Below, piece after piece: positions 45,335-57,418 of a stretch of DNA of 64,000 bases; the first letter of the stretch is position 1; every line of letters begins with the position of its first letter. The stretch covers positions 15,625,822-15,689,821 of the forward strand of contig NC_058055.1 in assembly GCF_020085105.1 (NCBI RefSeq), read 5' to 3'. The position numbers were made by a program, and so were the translations under genes. The notes beneath the pieces are model-generated. The model made no database searches and was not told where the DNA came from. It worked only from the letters and a program-made list of their open reading frames with translations. The DNA comes from Siniperca chuatsi. Lineage: Eukaryota; Chordata; Actinopteri; Centrarchiformes; Sinipercidae.

Positions 45335-46402
45335 TTATGGCACACAGTTCAGGCTCTTTACTGACTGCACAAATATATTGGTACTATTATTGCTGTGTTT
45401 TATTAACCCTCCAGGGATAGCTTTTTGTTGGTATGTTTGTTGTGTGCCAATTGTATTTGTTCTTACCAGTGCCAGGGCTCTGGTTTTGATCTCTTTGGTT
45501 TTCAAAGAATATACAATAGGATTGATGCAGGGTGGGAGGCAAGAGGCCAGCGACAGACTCAGCACACGCTGGTCTGGGTCAATGAAACGCAGATAAAACC
45601 CGATAGTAAAAATAGTAATAAGAGGAATGTAAAATACACCAACAAGAATGATATGCTCAACACAAGTGGCAAGAGCTTTCACCCGACTGTCTAAAGATTT
45701 CATCCTGAACACAGTCACCAGGATGCTGACATATGACAGAAAAATAAAAATAAAGGGTCCTACAAGGAGCAAAACAGTGAGAAAAGAAGCTGCAGACCAC
45801 TGCAATGTGTAATCATTACAGGCGAGTCTAAACACAGGTGCATAGTCACAGAAATAGCTGAACACCCTGACAGAATTGCAAAAAGACAGTCGAGTCATTA
45901 TACCTGTTGCAAATGCTGTTACTCCCAGAGCAAAACACCAAGTCAGGCTGACAATACAAGACATGCTCCGCAGTGTGTTGATTGAGTTCTGACGCAAAGG
46001 GAAACATATTGCAATCAACCGGTCATAGGCAAGTATAGCGAGTGCATATGACTCCAATGATACAAACGTATAATATACATACATTTGTACCAAACATAAG
46101 TTGAATAGAATGAAATTGTCCTTAACGAGAAATATCTTCATCATGCTGGGAATAGTGCATGAGTTAAGGATTACATCAATTACTGCGAGGTTGACAACAG
46201 CCAAAAACTTTGGAGTGTGTAAACAACGATTAAAGACAATTACATAGATCACCAAACTATTGAACAGCACTGTAACCACATAAACAAACGCTAGAAAGAT
46301 GAAGTAGACACTGATGAAGGGAAATGTCTCAAATCCGATGATATAAAAGCCTGGAGGATGAATGATGACAGAGTTGTTTAAAACAGTCCTGAGATTAGAC
46401 AT
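45335..46402 (-). CDS. Odorant receptor, fish type, intact core with altered C-tail
   Basis: A 355-codon frame that is almost base-for-base the same as the OR at 49954-50970. Start MSNLRTVLNNS; TM3 start differs from the other paralogues (LVQMYVYYTFVSLESYALAI); AYDRLIAICFPL, KALATC and NPIVY are present. One T fewer in a T-run near 45421 shifts the frame after TYQQK. The tail then reads AIPGGLIKHSNN to KSLNCVP instead of the shorter SYPWRVNKTQQ. The seven-transmembrane core is unaffected, so it may still work. The extension could be real variation or a homopolymer error. Confidence 0.88.
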   Translation of the reverse strand: MSNLRTVLNNSVIIHPPGFYIIGFETFPFISVYFIFLAFVYVVTVLFNSLVIYVIVFNRCLHTPKFLAVVNLAVIDVILNSCTIPSMMKIFLVKDNFILFNLCLVQMYVYYTFVSLESYALAILAYDRLIAICFPLRQNSINTLRSMSCIVSLTWCFALGVTAFATGIMTRLSFCNSVRVFSYFCDYAPVFRLACNDYTLQWSAASFLTVLLLVGPFIFIFLSYVSILVTVFRMKSLDSRVKALATCVEHIILVGVFYIPLITIFTIGFYLRFIDPDQRVLSLSLASCLPPCINPIVYSLKTKEIKTRALALVRTNTIGTQQTYQQKAIPGGLIKHSNNSTNIFVQSVKSLNCVP

Positions 46403-46459
46403 AGTTGAACTCCACAGGCTGCGTGTTGGAGGACAGCGTCTGTTTAAAAGCTCTCCAGT

Positions 46460-46690
46460 CTAAAGAACAGGGAAATCATATCATACTGTACATTAGACCT
46501 TTATAGAGGCTATAAACTACATGTATAACTTCCATGCCAGTTTGATGAGCACATTTAAATTTAGCAATATATAAAATGTATGTATACATGTGCAAAAAAA
46601 TCAGTGAATGCGGTTTACCTGACGTTCTCTTCAGGATTGTTTAGCAGCAGCTCTGTTTGATGCTGCATCCAAAAGCAGCAAACCGATGAC
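46460..46690 (-). promoter_or_regulatory. 5' UTR intron and first exon of the OR at 45335-46402
   Basis: Same acceptor (46460) and donor (46618) as the other copies, giving a predicted 159-bp intron. The first exon lies right of 46619. Confidence 0.6.
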
Positions 46691-48551
46691 TGCATGTCTG
46701 ACCTGTGTGCACTGGAAGATATACTTTCCTCATTGATCTCTTGAGATAAATCTTCCAGCTGATTCGTACAAAGTCATTTTGCAATACCCTATTAATGAGA
46801 TTAATATGCTTACTCTGATTAAACGTCTCTTGCATTCAAAACAAAATCTATTTATATATAGTTTTGAATGATGATTAAGTGAGTTGGAGCATCTCACAAT
46901 ACTCTTTTGGATACATGGAAGAGTACAAAGTGAGCAAACAGCAAAGTATTCCCTAAAGACACATGTATCATTAAACAGGAATGTTAATATACGTATTATA
47001 CAAAAATACAAACTGCTCTTTGGAGTCACCAGCTTATGTTGTTCTTGATAATGCTTTGATTTCTTGCATTGCAGTTCCCAGACCCCTTTTATAAAACAGT
47101 GTTTTTTTAAAAGAAATATCACAGATTTTACAGTTTGATAGTGGGAGGCATCATTTACTCATTTGTATTTTTAGCTGTTGAGTTTTTGCTGTGCTAGATT
47201 TTCTAAACCTTGTCTATGCAGTCACTGAGCCATATACATGCCATGTATGGAGCACTTTCACTGAAATGTACTGATACTGGAATAAGTCAGTGAATCTCTC
47301 ATTCAACAATTTGTATCCACCCTAAATCCTAAAATCAACTGAGATTCCTTTGAGATCTGTTATCTGCTTCTGTTTAAACTAGTGTAAGATCTGAATTGCC
47401 GATTAAATATTTCTCCCTGACACAGTTAAGCTGCCATAGCACAAACTGCTAATTTTTGATATCTGTTTTCAAGATTTTTTTTTACTAAATAAAGATTATT
47501 TATCCCTGTGTGCATTATTGCCTGACTAAATTTAAACAAAGTGAATACTGGGTTTAACATGGTATGGGTATCATTCGGACAATCCACAATTCATTTGTAA
47601 TTCCAAAATGAAAAAAACTTAAATCTGTTATTTGTTTCAAAACCCAGTACAAATTTGAGGTACTTGTACTTTACTTGAGTATTTCCATTATAATCAATTC
47701 ATTTTTATTAACACAAGTTATCTCATTGCACTTTTCCTACAGAGCAGGTCTAGACCGTACTCTCTCACGATATTGATGGTAGTGGTAATATTAATATTAA
47801 TAAAGAAATAATAATAGGATTGATAGTGATAGGAATAATCATGATAATAATAGTAATAAGACTAATAATAACAACTGTAGTGAGGAGAAGGATTATAAAT
47901 TCTATTCTGGATTTTACTGGAAGCCATATGCAACTTTATACCGCTACTCCACTATATCTCAGAGGCAATTATTCTACTTTTGACTCCACTACATTTGTCT
48001 GACAGCTTTAGTTACTTTTCAGATTACAATATTTCAAACCCCTCCTGTCCGGTGAAAACCATGTATCTCCAAATTCGGTGATTTTGAGCTAGATTTTTTC
48101 TGAAGTGTTCCCTTTTGGGTCGAGAGAATTTTCCTACTTCTTAAATTAAATTAAAAATTTACTTTAAAACCTACCTTGTTTGGAAAATTCACTGTCACAA
48201 TGAAACTTTGCTGTTTTCCTGAGCTCATGAAAAAGACTTTTTAGAGATAAGTGGTTCTCACAGGACAGCGAAGATACTTATGTAATGATCTTATAGAATA
48301 TGATGCATTGCAATAGATTAAACTACCCAACAGTATATAAAGTAGTTAAGATTAGCTCAGTCTCACAATCAACAGCATGGCCATTTTCCCCCCCTGACTT
48401 TGGATCCACCCTCCTAAAATAAAATGAGCATCCCGCAAGGTCTGTAATCTGCTTTTGTTGGCCTGAAAAGCAGAATTACTGCAATTTTAAATTGTAAACT
48501 TAGTGTCTCAGGGTTATCTCCTGAGCAGGCCATCTAGCCAGCAGGGAAGGT
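46691..48551. other. Upstream region with MITE/LINE remnants, second copy
   Basis: Second copy of 42121-43982 with very few differences. No gene. Confidence 0.6.
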
Positions 48552-48690
48552 TTCTTTCTGTGTAGTGTGGAAAGTTACCATGCAGTCTTTAAAAGTCTGA
48601 ACCTGGATCTGGATTTGGCATGCACACCGTTCCTGATGCTCAGTCATGTACTTCTTAGTGGCACAGTATAGCTCAGCACAACCAAATAGA
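48552..48690 (-). pseudogene. coa4 pseudogene fragment
   Basis: Same fragment and same lesions as at 43983-44121, copied with the 4.57-kb unit. Confidence 0.83.
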
Positions 48691-49953
48691 CCTAGCTCCT
48701 TTAAAATATATATTAATATTTTCATTCATCCAATCAAAGCACCCATTGGATTAGAGCTAAAATGAATGTGGTAAAGCCACTTAAATCAAGAATCAAGAAT
48801 CTATTCTTCAAACAGACATAAAGCACACAGGGATGAAAAGTTCACACATTTAATGCAGGAAATCTTCAAATGAGTTTTTTCTTTTAACATTTCAGCTTAC
48901 TGTGAAAGCTTTTTACAGTCAGACCATTTTATTCCAAAATGTTGAAAATCCCTTGAATGAATACAACTAATTGCATGTGATAACCACATGATATCAGAGG
49001 TCAGGACACACATCTTTATGGGGAGTGTGCTTCTTACTATAGATCATCATTTGCTCTGAAAGTGTACCTTATGCATGATGCCATGATCTTGTTTTAGGCC
49101 TACATGCCCCGCCAGAGTGATCATTCTGGGGCTTGTTTTCATCAGCAAAACGTCTCGTCAAAAATAACATTACTGAGCAGTTGAAGCAGCTTCAAATTTG
49201 AGAGATTAAGTTTTGAAAATGAATTGTTTTAATGAAATCTCATCACAATGTCACAATTTTTCCATACCTACATCTTTGAAGATTCACAAAACATATAGAT
49301 ATTAGAAAACAAACCTGCAGACACAATTAAAGAATATTTATTGAGAATTTTATGTGCTGGGATTCATTTGTAGTCTCACTAACAAGAGGATAGTTTTCCT
49401 GCTATGTCTGTCTGCCCAAAACCTTCTTCAGTAGAGTACGAGGAGCAGCAGTCAGCTTCTCCAAAGATATTTATTGAAATGCTTACAAACTATGCACCTT
49501 TCTATTTACGAGATAACCCTCACATAAATGGCCTGAACACATCGGCCTATGTGGCGCAACCAGTGTGTAAAGTATCAATGATGAAAAAAAGATTAAAGAT
49601 TGTATATACAGTTATAGCACATTGGCCCAGAATTATCAGGGTATTCATAATAAATGTAATGCCTGTAAAAAGTCAGATATGTAGGAAACAAAAGACAGAC
49701 AAGTTTTTCAACACCTATGGAATACAGCTAAGATAGGTATGCATATAATATTACATATAATGCAACTTTAATTAAATCACATTCAAATTAAATTGTGTGG
49801 TTTGCAGTAAAGTACCCTGTTCATAGCCTTCTTGACACTGATGACCTCATGGTTAAAACTGGTGACCCATTTGGGACATTTCTGTTGACAGACATTAATA
49901 TTTATGGCACACAGTTCAGGCTCTTTACTGACTGCACAAATATATTGGTACTA
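48691..49953. other. OR-coa4 spacer, second copy
   Basis: Copy of 44122-45334. No gene seen. Confidence 0.6.
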
Positions 49954-50970
49954 TTATTGCTGTGTTTTATTAACCCTCCAGGGATAGCTTTTTTGTTGGT
50001 ATGTTTGTTGTGTGCCAATTGTATTTGTTCTTACCAGTGCCAGGGCTCTGGTTTTGATCTCTTTGGTTTTCAAAGAATATACAATAGGATTGATGCAGGG
50101 TGGGAGGCAAGAGGCCAGCGACAGACTCAGCACACGCTGGTCTGGGTCAATGAAACGCAGATAAAACCCGATAGTAAAAATAGTAATAAGAGGAATGTAA
50201 AATACACCAACAAGAATGATATGCTCAACACAAGTGGCAAGAGCTTTCACCCGACTGTCTAAAGATTTCATCCTGAACACAGTCACCAGGATGCTGACAT
50301 ATGACAGAAAAATAAAAATAAAGGGTCCTACAAGGAGCAAAACAGTGAGAAAAGAAGCTGCAGACCACTGCAATGTGTAATCATTACAGGCGAGTCTAAA
50401 CACAGGTGCATAGTCACAGAAATAGCTGAACACCCTGACAGAATTGCAAAAAGACAGTCGAGTCATTATACCTGTTGCAAATGCTGTTACTCCCAGAGCA
50501 AAACACCAAGTCAGGCTGACAATACAAGACATGCTCCGCAGTGTGTTGATTGAGTTCTGACGCAAAGGGAAACATATTGCAATCAACCGGTCATAGGCAA
50601 GTATAGCGAGTGCATATGACTCCAATGATACAAACGTATAATATACATACATTTGTACCAAACATAAGTTGAATAGAATGAAATTGTCCTTAACGAGAAA
50701 TATCTTCATCATGCTGGGAATAGTGCATGAGTTAAGGATTACATCAATTACTGCGAGGTTGACAACAGCCAAAAACTTTGGAGTGTGTAAACAACGATTA
50801 AAGACAATTACATAGATCACCAAACTATTGAACAGCACTGTAACCACATAAACAAACGCTAGAAAGATGAAGTAGACACTGATGAAGGGAAATGTCTCAA
50901 ATCCGATGATATAAAAGCCTGGAGGATGAATGATGACAGAGTTGTTTAAAACAGTCCTGAGATTAGACAT
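49954..50970 (-). CDS. Odorant receptor, fish type, intact (minus-strand subfamily)
   Basis: A 338-residue receptor whose first about 326 residues match the translated OR at 45335-46402. Family start MSNLRTVLNNS at 50970; AYDRLIAICFPL; loop-2 cysteines; KALATC; NPIVY. The tail ends WRVNKTQQ, which resembles the WRV tail of the OR at 32520 and probably represents the ancestral reading frame. It has its own copy of the conserved first exon and intron. Twin products such as these would be expected to share ligand specificity. Confidence 0.91.
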   Translation of the reverse strand: MSNLRTVLNNSVIIHPPGFYIIGFETFPFISVYFIFLAFVYVVTVLFNSLVIYVIVFNRCLHTPKFLAVVNLAVIDVILNSCTIPSMMKIFLVKDNFILFNLCLVQMYVYYTFVSLESYALAILAYDRLIAICFPLRQNSINTLRSMSCIVSLTWCFALGVTAFATGIMTRLSFCNSVRVFSYFCDYAPVFRLACNDYTLQWSAASFLTVLLLVGPFIFIFLSYVSILVTVFRMKSLDSRVKALATCVEHIILVGVFYIPLITIFTIGFYLRFIDPDQRVLSLSLASCLPPCINPIVYSLKTKEIKTRALALVRTNTIGTQQTYQQKSYPWRVNKTQQ

Positions 50971-51027
50971 AGTTGAACTCCACAGGCTGTGTGTTGGAGG
51001 ACAGCGTCTGTTTAAAAGCTCTCCAGT

Positions 51028-51260
51028 CTAAAGAACAGGGAAATCATATCATACTGTACATTAGACCTTTATAGAGGCTATACATGTATACATGTATAAC
51101 TTCCATGCCAGTTTGATGAGCACATTTAAATTTAGCAATATATAAAATGTATGTATACATGTGCAAAAAATCAGTGAATGCGGTTTACCTGACGTTCTCT
51201 TCAGGATTGTTTAGCAGCAGCTCTGTTTGATGCTGCATCCAAAAGCAGCAAACCGATGAC
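51028..51260 (-). promoter_or_regulatory. 5' UTR intron and first exon of the OR at 49954-50970
   Basis: Acceptor at 51028 and donor at 51188, giving a predicted 161-bp intron. A short TACATGTATACATGTATA repeat lies inside. This copy is slightly more diverged than the two to its left, marking the edge of the recent duplication. Confidence 0.6.
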
Positions 51261-52021
51261 TGCATGTCTGACCTGTGTGCACTGGAAGATATACTTTCCT
51301 CATTGATCTCTTGAGATAAATCTTCCAGCTGAGTCTAACAAAGTCATTTTGCAATACCCTATTAATGAGATTAATATGCTTACTCTGATTAAACGTCTCT
51401 TGCATTCAAAACAAAATCTATTTATATATAGTTTTGAATGATGATTAAGTGAGTTGGAGCATCTCACAATACTCTTTTGGATACATGGAAGATTACAAAG
51501 TGAGCAAACAGCAAAGTATTCCCTAAAGACACATGTATCATTAAACAGGAATGTTAATATACGTATTATACGAAAATACATACTGCTCTTTGGAGTCACC
51601 AGCTTATGTTGTTCTTGATATTGCTTTGATTTCTTGCATTGCAGTTCCCAGACCCCTTTTATAAAACAGTGGTTTTTTAAAAGAAATATCACAGATTTTA
51701 CAGTTTGGTAGTGGGAGGCATCATTTACTCATTTGTATTTTTAGCTGTTGAGTTTTTGGTGTGCTAGATTTTCTAAACCTTGTCTATGCAGTCACTGAGC
51801 CATATACATGCCATGTATGGAGCACTTTCACTGAAATGTACTGATACTGGAATAAGTCAGTGAATCTCTCATTCAACAATTTGTATCCACCCTAAATCCT
51901 AAAATCAACTGAGATTCCTTTGAGATCTGTTATCTGCTTCTGTTTAAAGTAGTGTAAGATCTGAATCGCCGATTAAATATTTCTCTCTGACACAGTTAAA
52001 ACACATAGCACAAACTGCTAC
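51261..52021. other. OR upstream region
   Basis: Fourth copy of the conserved upstream DNA. It stops at the Gypsy fossil after CACAAACTGCTA. About 0.4 kb present at the equivalent place in the other units is missing at the fossil's far end. Confidence 0.6.
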
Positions 52022-55000
52022 TGTCAGATTGTCAGCTGGCAAATACAGGACACGGAGGTAAGTGCAGATATGAGGGAGGTTTATTGCAACAGTTGGAGTT
52101 ATAAACAGGTGGAGCAAAATGGTAGACAACTTAGGCAAGAACTAGGAATGTCTACGAGAGTCTTATCTGTAGTAGAAGTCCGTTCTGTTCACTGGAAGTT
52201 ACGGGGAGCAGGAGAACCAGGAGACGAGGGCACACACAGGCGGAGGGGAATCCAAGGTACGCGGTGATCTGCAGTAGATAAGTCAGTCGGGTAGAACCTC
52301 ATGGTATGGTTGAGACCAGACAGTGAGTGATCTGGGGGGAGTGTTGCTTTATAGTGCAGTGGGGTGATTGGTGGCAGGTGTGTATAATCAGTATTCAGGT
52401 GATTGGGATCTAATGAGTGCGGTGGGTGGAGCCGGTGGTGTCTGTCGGCTCCCTGACCGTACCCCCTCCTCCAGGGGCGGCTCCTGACGCCCTCTGTCTG
52501 TGACGGGGTCGGCCTCGGCTTCTGGGTGCAGGACGATCCGGATGAGCCCGGTGAAAGTCAGCCAGTAGAGCAGGGTCGAGGATGTCGTCTCGCTGAACCC
52601 AGGATCTTTCCTTGGGCCCGTATTCTTCCCAGTCAACCAAGTACTCGAGTCGGCCGCTCCGTCACCTGGAATCCAGGATCTTATCCACCCGGTAGATCAG
52701 AGGTTGTTTGATTATGTTTGGAGGAGGAGATATGGGCGGCTCATCGGGTTCTGTGGAAAAAGGAGACACAGGTTTAAGGAGTGATACATGGAATAAGGGG
52801 TGAATGTGGTACCTCGGGGGAGCTGGAGACGGTAGGTGACCGTTAATCTGCCTCTCGATGGTGAAGGGACCTATGTAGTGGGGACTCAGCTTAGGGCAGG
52901 GCTGGCGGAGACGTAGGTCCCGGGTGGAGAGCCAGACACAATCCTCTGCGAAATGCTTATGTCTCCGCACAGCATGCCGCAGGTGTATATGGGCTGAGTC
53001 CCACACTCTCTCGCTCGAAACCAGTGGTCTATCGCTGGAACCTCCGATGGTTCCTCTGGAACAATGGGGGTTGGTACCCGAGCATGCACTGGAACGGGGT
53101 GAGGCCCGTGGTGTTCTGTTCGAGAGAGTTCTGTGCGTACTCGGCCCAAGGGAGGAAGCGGTTCCAGCTGGTCTGATTGTTATGACAGTAGGTCTGAAGA
53201 CATCTCCCTATCTTCCACTCATTCTGGGCGTTGGTCTGAGGATGATATCCGGATGAGAGCTTGACTGATACGTTGAGGAGCTTGAAAAAGGCGGTCCATA
53301 CACGTGAGGTGAACTGTGGTCCACGGTCTGAGACGATCTCTTCAGGGTTGCCAAAGTTGCGGAACAACTGGTGGAAACGGGCTTCTGCGGTTTCTAGTGC
53401 GGTAGGTAGTCCACGCAAGGGAATGAGTTTGCAGGCCTTGGAGAAGCGGTCTACCGCTACAAAGATACAGGTGAAACTGTCTGATTTAGGCAAGTCTGTG
53501 ACGAAAGCGACTCTGACGTGGGACCAGGGCTGTCATGGAATGGGGTACCAGTTTGCCGATGGGAAGTTGACGTGAGGTTCAGGCGATGGCAAAGACTGAG
53601 CATCCATCCACGTATTGGGAGATATCCTAGACCATACTGGCCCACCAGTAACGAGCCTGGAGGAGCGAGAGAGTTCGCTGGCTGCCTGGTGTCCAGGGAA
53701 GCATGCACAGAGCCCAGAAGGTCTTTACTTAAGCTGGTCGGGACGTAAACCTTACCCCGTGGGCCTCCCAGCAGAGTGGGTTCGGAAGCTGTGGCGGCCC
53801 GTATCTGGTCATCCAAGTCCAAGTCATCAAGTGGATGGGGCTTACGAGTATGGCTGGAGGGAGGATAGGCTCAGGTGTTGGGATTCCTTGGGGGTATGGA
53901 TTCTTGAGAGGGAGTCTGCTTTGACGTTCTTTTCTCCGGGTTTATAGGTGATTGTGAAGCGGAAACGGGTGAAGAAGAGGGTCCAGCAGGCTTGGTGAGG
54001 GTTGAGTCTCTTGGCTGAATGGAGGTATTCCAGGTTTTTATGGTCAGTAATCATGGAGAACGGGTGATTAGCTCCTTCCAGCCAATGCCTCCACTCCTCC
54101 AGTGCCAACTTGATTGACAGCAGCTCCCGGTTGCCGATGTCGTAATTCCGCTCTGCCGGGGTCAGCTTCTTGGAGAAGAAGGCACACGAACGGCATCACC
54201 GGATATTCGTAGTGGCCAGAAGGGGTGATGAATGGCGTCTTCCATTCGTCCCCCTCCCAGATCCGAACGAGGTTGTAGGCATTTCGCAGATCCAGTTTGG
54301 TGAATATGCGAGCCCCACAGAGTTTCTCAAGGACAGCAGGGACCAGAGGAAGAGGATAGGGGAGTTTGACGGTTTGACTGTTGAGGGACCGGTAATCAAT
54401 GGTGGGCCGCAAGCCTCTGTCCTTCTTGCCCACAAAGAAGAAGCTCGACGCCGCGGGTGAGGTGGAAGGTCGGATGAAGTTCTGATGGAGAGCCTCCTGG
54501 ACGTAATCTTCCATGGCCTTGCGCTCCGGGATGGACATGGGATATACACGTCCTTTGGGCGCTGTGGCCCCAGGCAGCAGGTCTAGGGCACAGTCCCATG
54601 GCCGATGTGGTGGTGAGAGGGTGGCTGCCTGTTTGCTGAAGACATCCTGGAACGCCACATAGTCAAATGGGATGTCGAGGTCTGGTGGTGGGTCGCTACT
54701 CGGGTGGAATGTACGTGGACGGGGGAGTGACTGACCAGAGGTTTGGGAATAGAGGAGATACACTGTTGAAAGCAGGCTGGACTCCCATCTGACTTCAGGA
54801 GAGTGTTGAGTGAGCCATGGGCGTCCCAGGATGATGTCTACGGTGGGTCCCTCCAGTACCAGGAAGGAGATTTGTTCACTGTGCAGACAACCCACATGTA
54901 GGGTGATGGACGGTGATTGATATTTGACTCTTCCACATCCTAGCGGCTTTCCCTGGATTGTTTCGATTTTCAACTCGGCATGACGTTGAAACAGTAACTC

Positions 55001-55374
55001 TAGGCATTTCAATAATGACGGTGTGAGATGAAGTTGCCAGAGGAGCTTGAGTCAAGGAGGGCACGTACTGCAATGACAGAATGTGGGGTGAGTAGTTGGA
55101 CCTCGAGAAGAGTTCATTTAGAAATGGCAGGATAACTATGGATGGTACTCACCGCAGGACATGGAGGACGGGTTGGGCATGCTCTGATCTGGTGCCCAGG
55201 AGCCCCACAATACAAACACCAGCCCTGGGTAAGATGGCGTGCACGTCCTTGGGGTGAAAGACGGCTGGTGTCAAGTTGCATGGGTTCTGGTACTGGAGGA
55301 CAGGCCTTGGGTGAGAGCGGTGAATGGGCTGTTTCCTCTGGTAGGCATGCGGTCAGTAACTGAGCAATTTTCAT
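52022..55374 (-). mobile_element. Ty3/Gypsy LTR retrotransposon fossil, 5'-truncated
   Basis: Read on the minus strand from right to left the parts are: end of gag with CCHC knuckle (CLYCGAPGHQIRAC, near 55180), protease-like region (about 54800-55000), reverse transcriptase (about 54170-54600), RNase H region (about 53840-54110), integrase (about 52660-53500), a purine-rich tract, and one LTR of about 430 bp (52022-52455). The 5' LTR and most of gag are lacking. It is broken, with several breaks in the reading frame. It is absent from the paralogous units, so it is younger than the array. Sushi-like affinity is inferred from gag and layout. Confidence 0.82.
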
Positions 55375-56166
55375 AATCATGATAATAATAGTAATAAGAC
55401 TAATAATAGCAACTGTTGTAGCAGTTGTCTAGCAGGAACAGCAGGTGGCCCTCAATCATCGATCCAGTCTCTGCAGCTCCGGAGAGAGACGAGAAAGCAC
55501 ATAACTACAGGAGAGAGAATATGTTGAGTTAGTAACATGCATTAATGGGATAAAAATGCATACAGATGGAGAGGGAGAGGAGGAGAGATGAAAGCGATGC
55601 ATCATGGGAAGTCTCCCGGCAGTCTAGGCCTATAGCAGCATAACTAAGGGATGGTTCAGGACTCCCCCAAACCAGCACTAACTATAAGCATCATCAAAGA
55701 GGAAAGTCTTAAGCCTACTCTTAAATGTGGAGATGGTGTATGCCTCCTGAACCCAAACTGGGACCTGATTCCACAGGAGAGGAGGTTGATAACTGAAGGC
55801 TCTGGCTCCCATTCTACTTTTGGAGACTCTAGGAACCACAAGTAACCCTGCATCCTGGGAGTGCAGTGTTCTAGTGGGATAATAAGGTATTATGAGCTAT
55901 TTAAGATACAATAGTGCCTGACCATTAAGAGCTTTGTAGGTGAGGAGAAGGATTTTCAATTCTATTCTGGATTTTACAGGAAGCCATATGCAACTTTATA
56001 TCTCTACTTAACTACATCTCCAAGGCAAATTTTGACTCCACTACATTTGTCTGACAGCTTTAGTTACTTTTAAGATTATAATATTTCAAACCCCTCCTCC
56101 TAAATTAAAAATTTAATTTAAAACCTACCTTGTCTGGAAAATGCACTGTCACAAAGAAACTTTCTG
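55375..56166. repeat. L2-like LINE and MITE remnants
   Basis: Continues the unit's nested LINE from its AT-rich core: CATGATAATAATAGTAATAA at 55377, then the UTR and C-terminal region (55650-55980) close to 37520-37850, then MITE remnants. The stretch corresponding to about 43480-43985 is mostly deleted. Confidence 0.65.
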
Positions 56167-56305
56167 TTCTTTCTGTGTAGTGTGGAAAGTTACCATGCAG
56201 TCTTTAAAAGTCTGAACCTGGATCTGGATTTGGCATGCACACCGTTCCTGATGCTCAGTCATGTACTTCTTAGTGGCACAGTATAGCTCAGCACAACCAA
56301 ATAGA
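56167..56305 (-). pseudogene. coa4 pseudogene fragment
   Basis: Same decayed fragment as at 43983 and 48552 (GCAELYCATKKYMTEHQERC and on), so the lesions predate the unit duplications. Its left flank is cut by a local deletion. Confidence 0.83.
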
Positions 56306-57418
56306 CCTAGCTCCTTTAAAATATATATTAATATTTTCATTCATCCAATAAAAGCACCCATTGGATTAGAGCTAAAATGAATGTGGTAAAGCCACTTAAA
56401 TCAAGAATCAAGAATCTATTCTTCAAACAGACATAAAGCACACAGGGATGAAAAGTTCACACATTTAATGCAGGAAATCTTCAAATGAGTTTTTTCTTTT
56501 AACATTTCAGCTTACTGTGAAAGCTTTTTACAGTCAGACCATTTTATTCCAAAATGTTGAAAATCCCTTGAATGAATACAACTAATTGCATGTGATAACC
56601 ACATGATATCAGAGGTCAGGACACACATCTTTATGGGGAGTGTTCTTACTATAGATCATCATTTGCTCTGAAAGTGTACCTTATGCATGATGCCATGATC
56701 TTGTTTTAGGCCTACATGCCCCGCCAGAGTGATCATTCTGGGGCTTGTTTTCATCAGCAAAACGTCTCGTCAAAAATAACATTACTGAGCAGTTGAAGCA
56801 GCTTCAAATTTGAGAGATTAAGTTTTGAAAATGAATTGTTTTAATGAAATCTCATCACAATGTCACAATTTTTCCATACCTACATCTTTGAAGATTCACA
56901 AAACATATAGATATTAGAAAACAAACCTGCAGACACAATTAAAGAATATTTATTGAGAATTTTATGTGCTGGGATTCATTTGTAGTCTCACTAACAAGAG
57001 GATAGTTTTCCTGCTATGTCTGTCTGCCCAAAACCTTCTTCAGTAGAGTACGAGGAGCAGCAGTCAGCTTCTCCAAAGATATTTATTGAAATGCTTACAA
57101 ACTATGCACCTTTCTATTTACGAGATAACCCTCACATAAATGGCCTGAACACATCGACCTATATGGCGCAACCAGTTTGTAAAGTATCAATGATGAAAAA
57201 AAAGAATAAAGATTGTATATACCGTTATATCACATTGGCCCAGAAATATAAGGGTATTCATGAAAAAAGTCAGATATGTAGGAAACAAAAGACAGACAAG
57301 TTTTTCAACACCTATGGAAAACAGCTAAGATGGGTATGCATATAATATTACATATAATGCAACTTTAATTAAATCACATTCAAATTAAATTGTGTGGTTT
57401 GCAGTAAAGTACCCTGTT
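56306..57418. other. OR-coa4 spacer, third copy
   Basis: Close to 44122-45250. Small deletions near 57260 distinguish it. It is interrupted at 57418 by a LINE. No gene. Confidence 0.6.

Larger units (their letters stand above)
41530..50665. repeat. Recent tandem duplication, about 4.57-kb unit, two nearly identical copies
   Basis: Unit A (about 41530-46097) and unit B (about 46098-50665) are offset by 4567-4570 bases throughout. I could find only a handful of differences: TCTACGATA against TCTCACGATA near 43192/47760, GTCTCTCGTC against GTCTCGTC near 44583/49151, one A/G near 44978/49545, and one extra T near 45421/49988. Each unit carries an OR, its promoter, the MITE/LINE remnants and a coa4 fragment. 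Boundaries are approximate. Confidence 0.85.
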
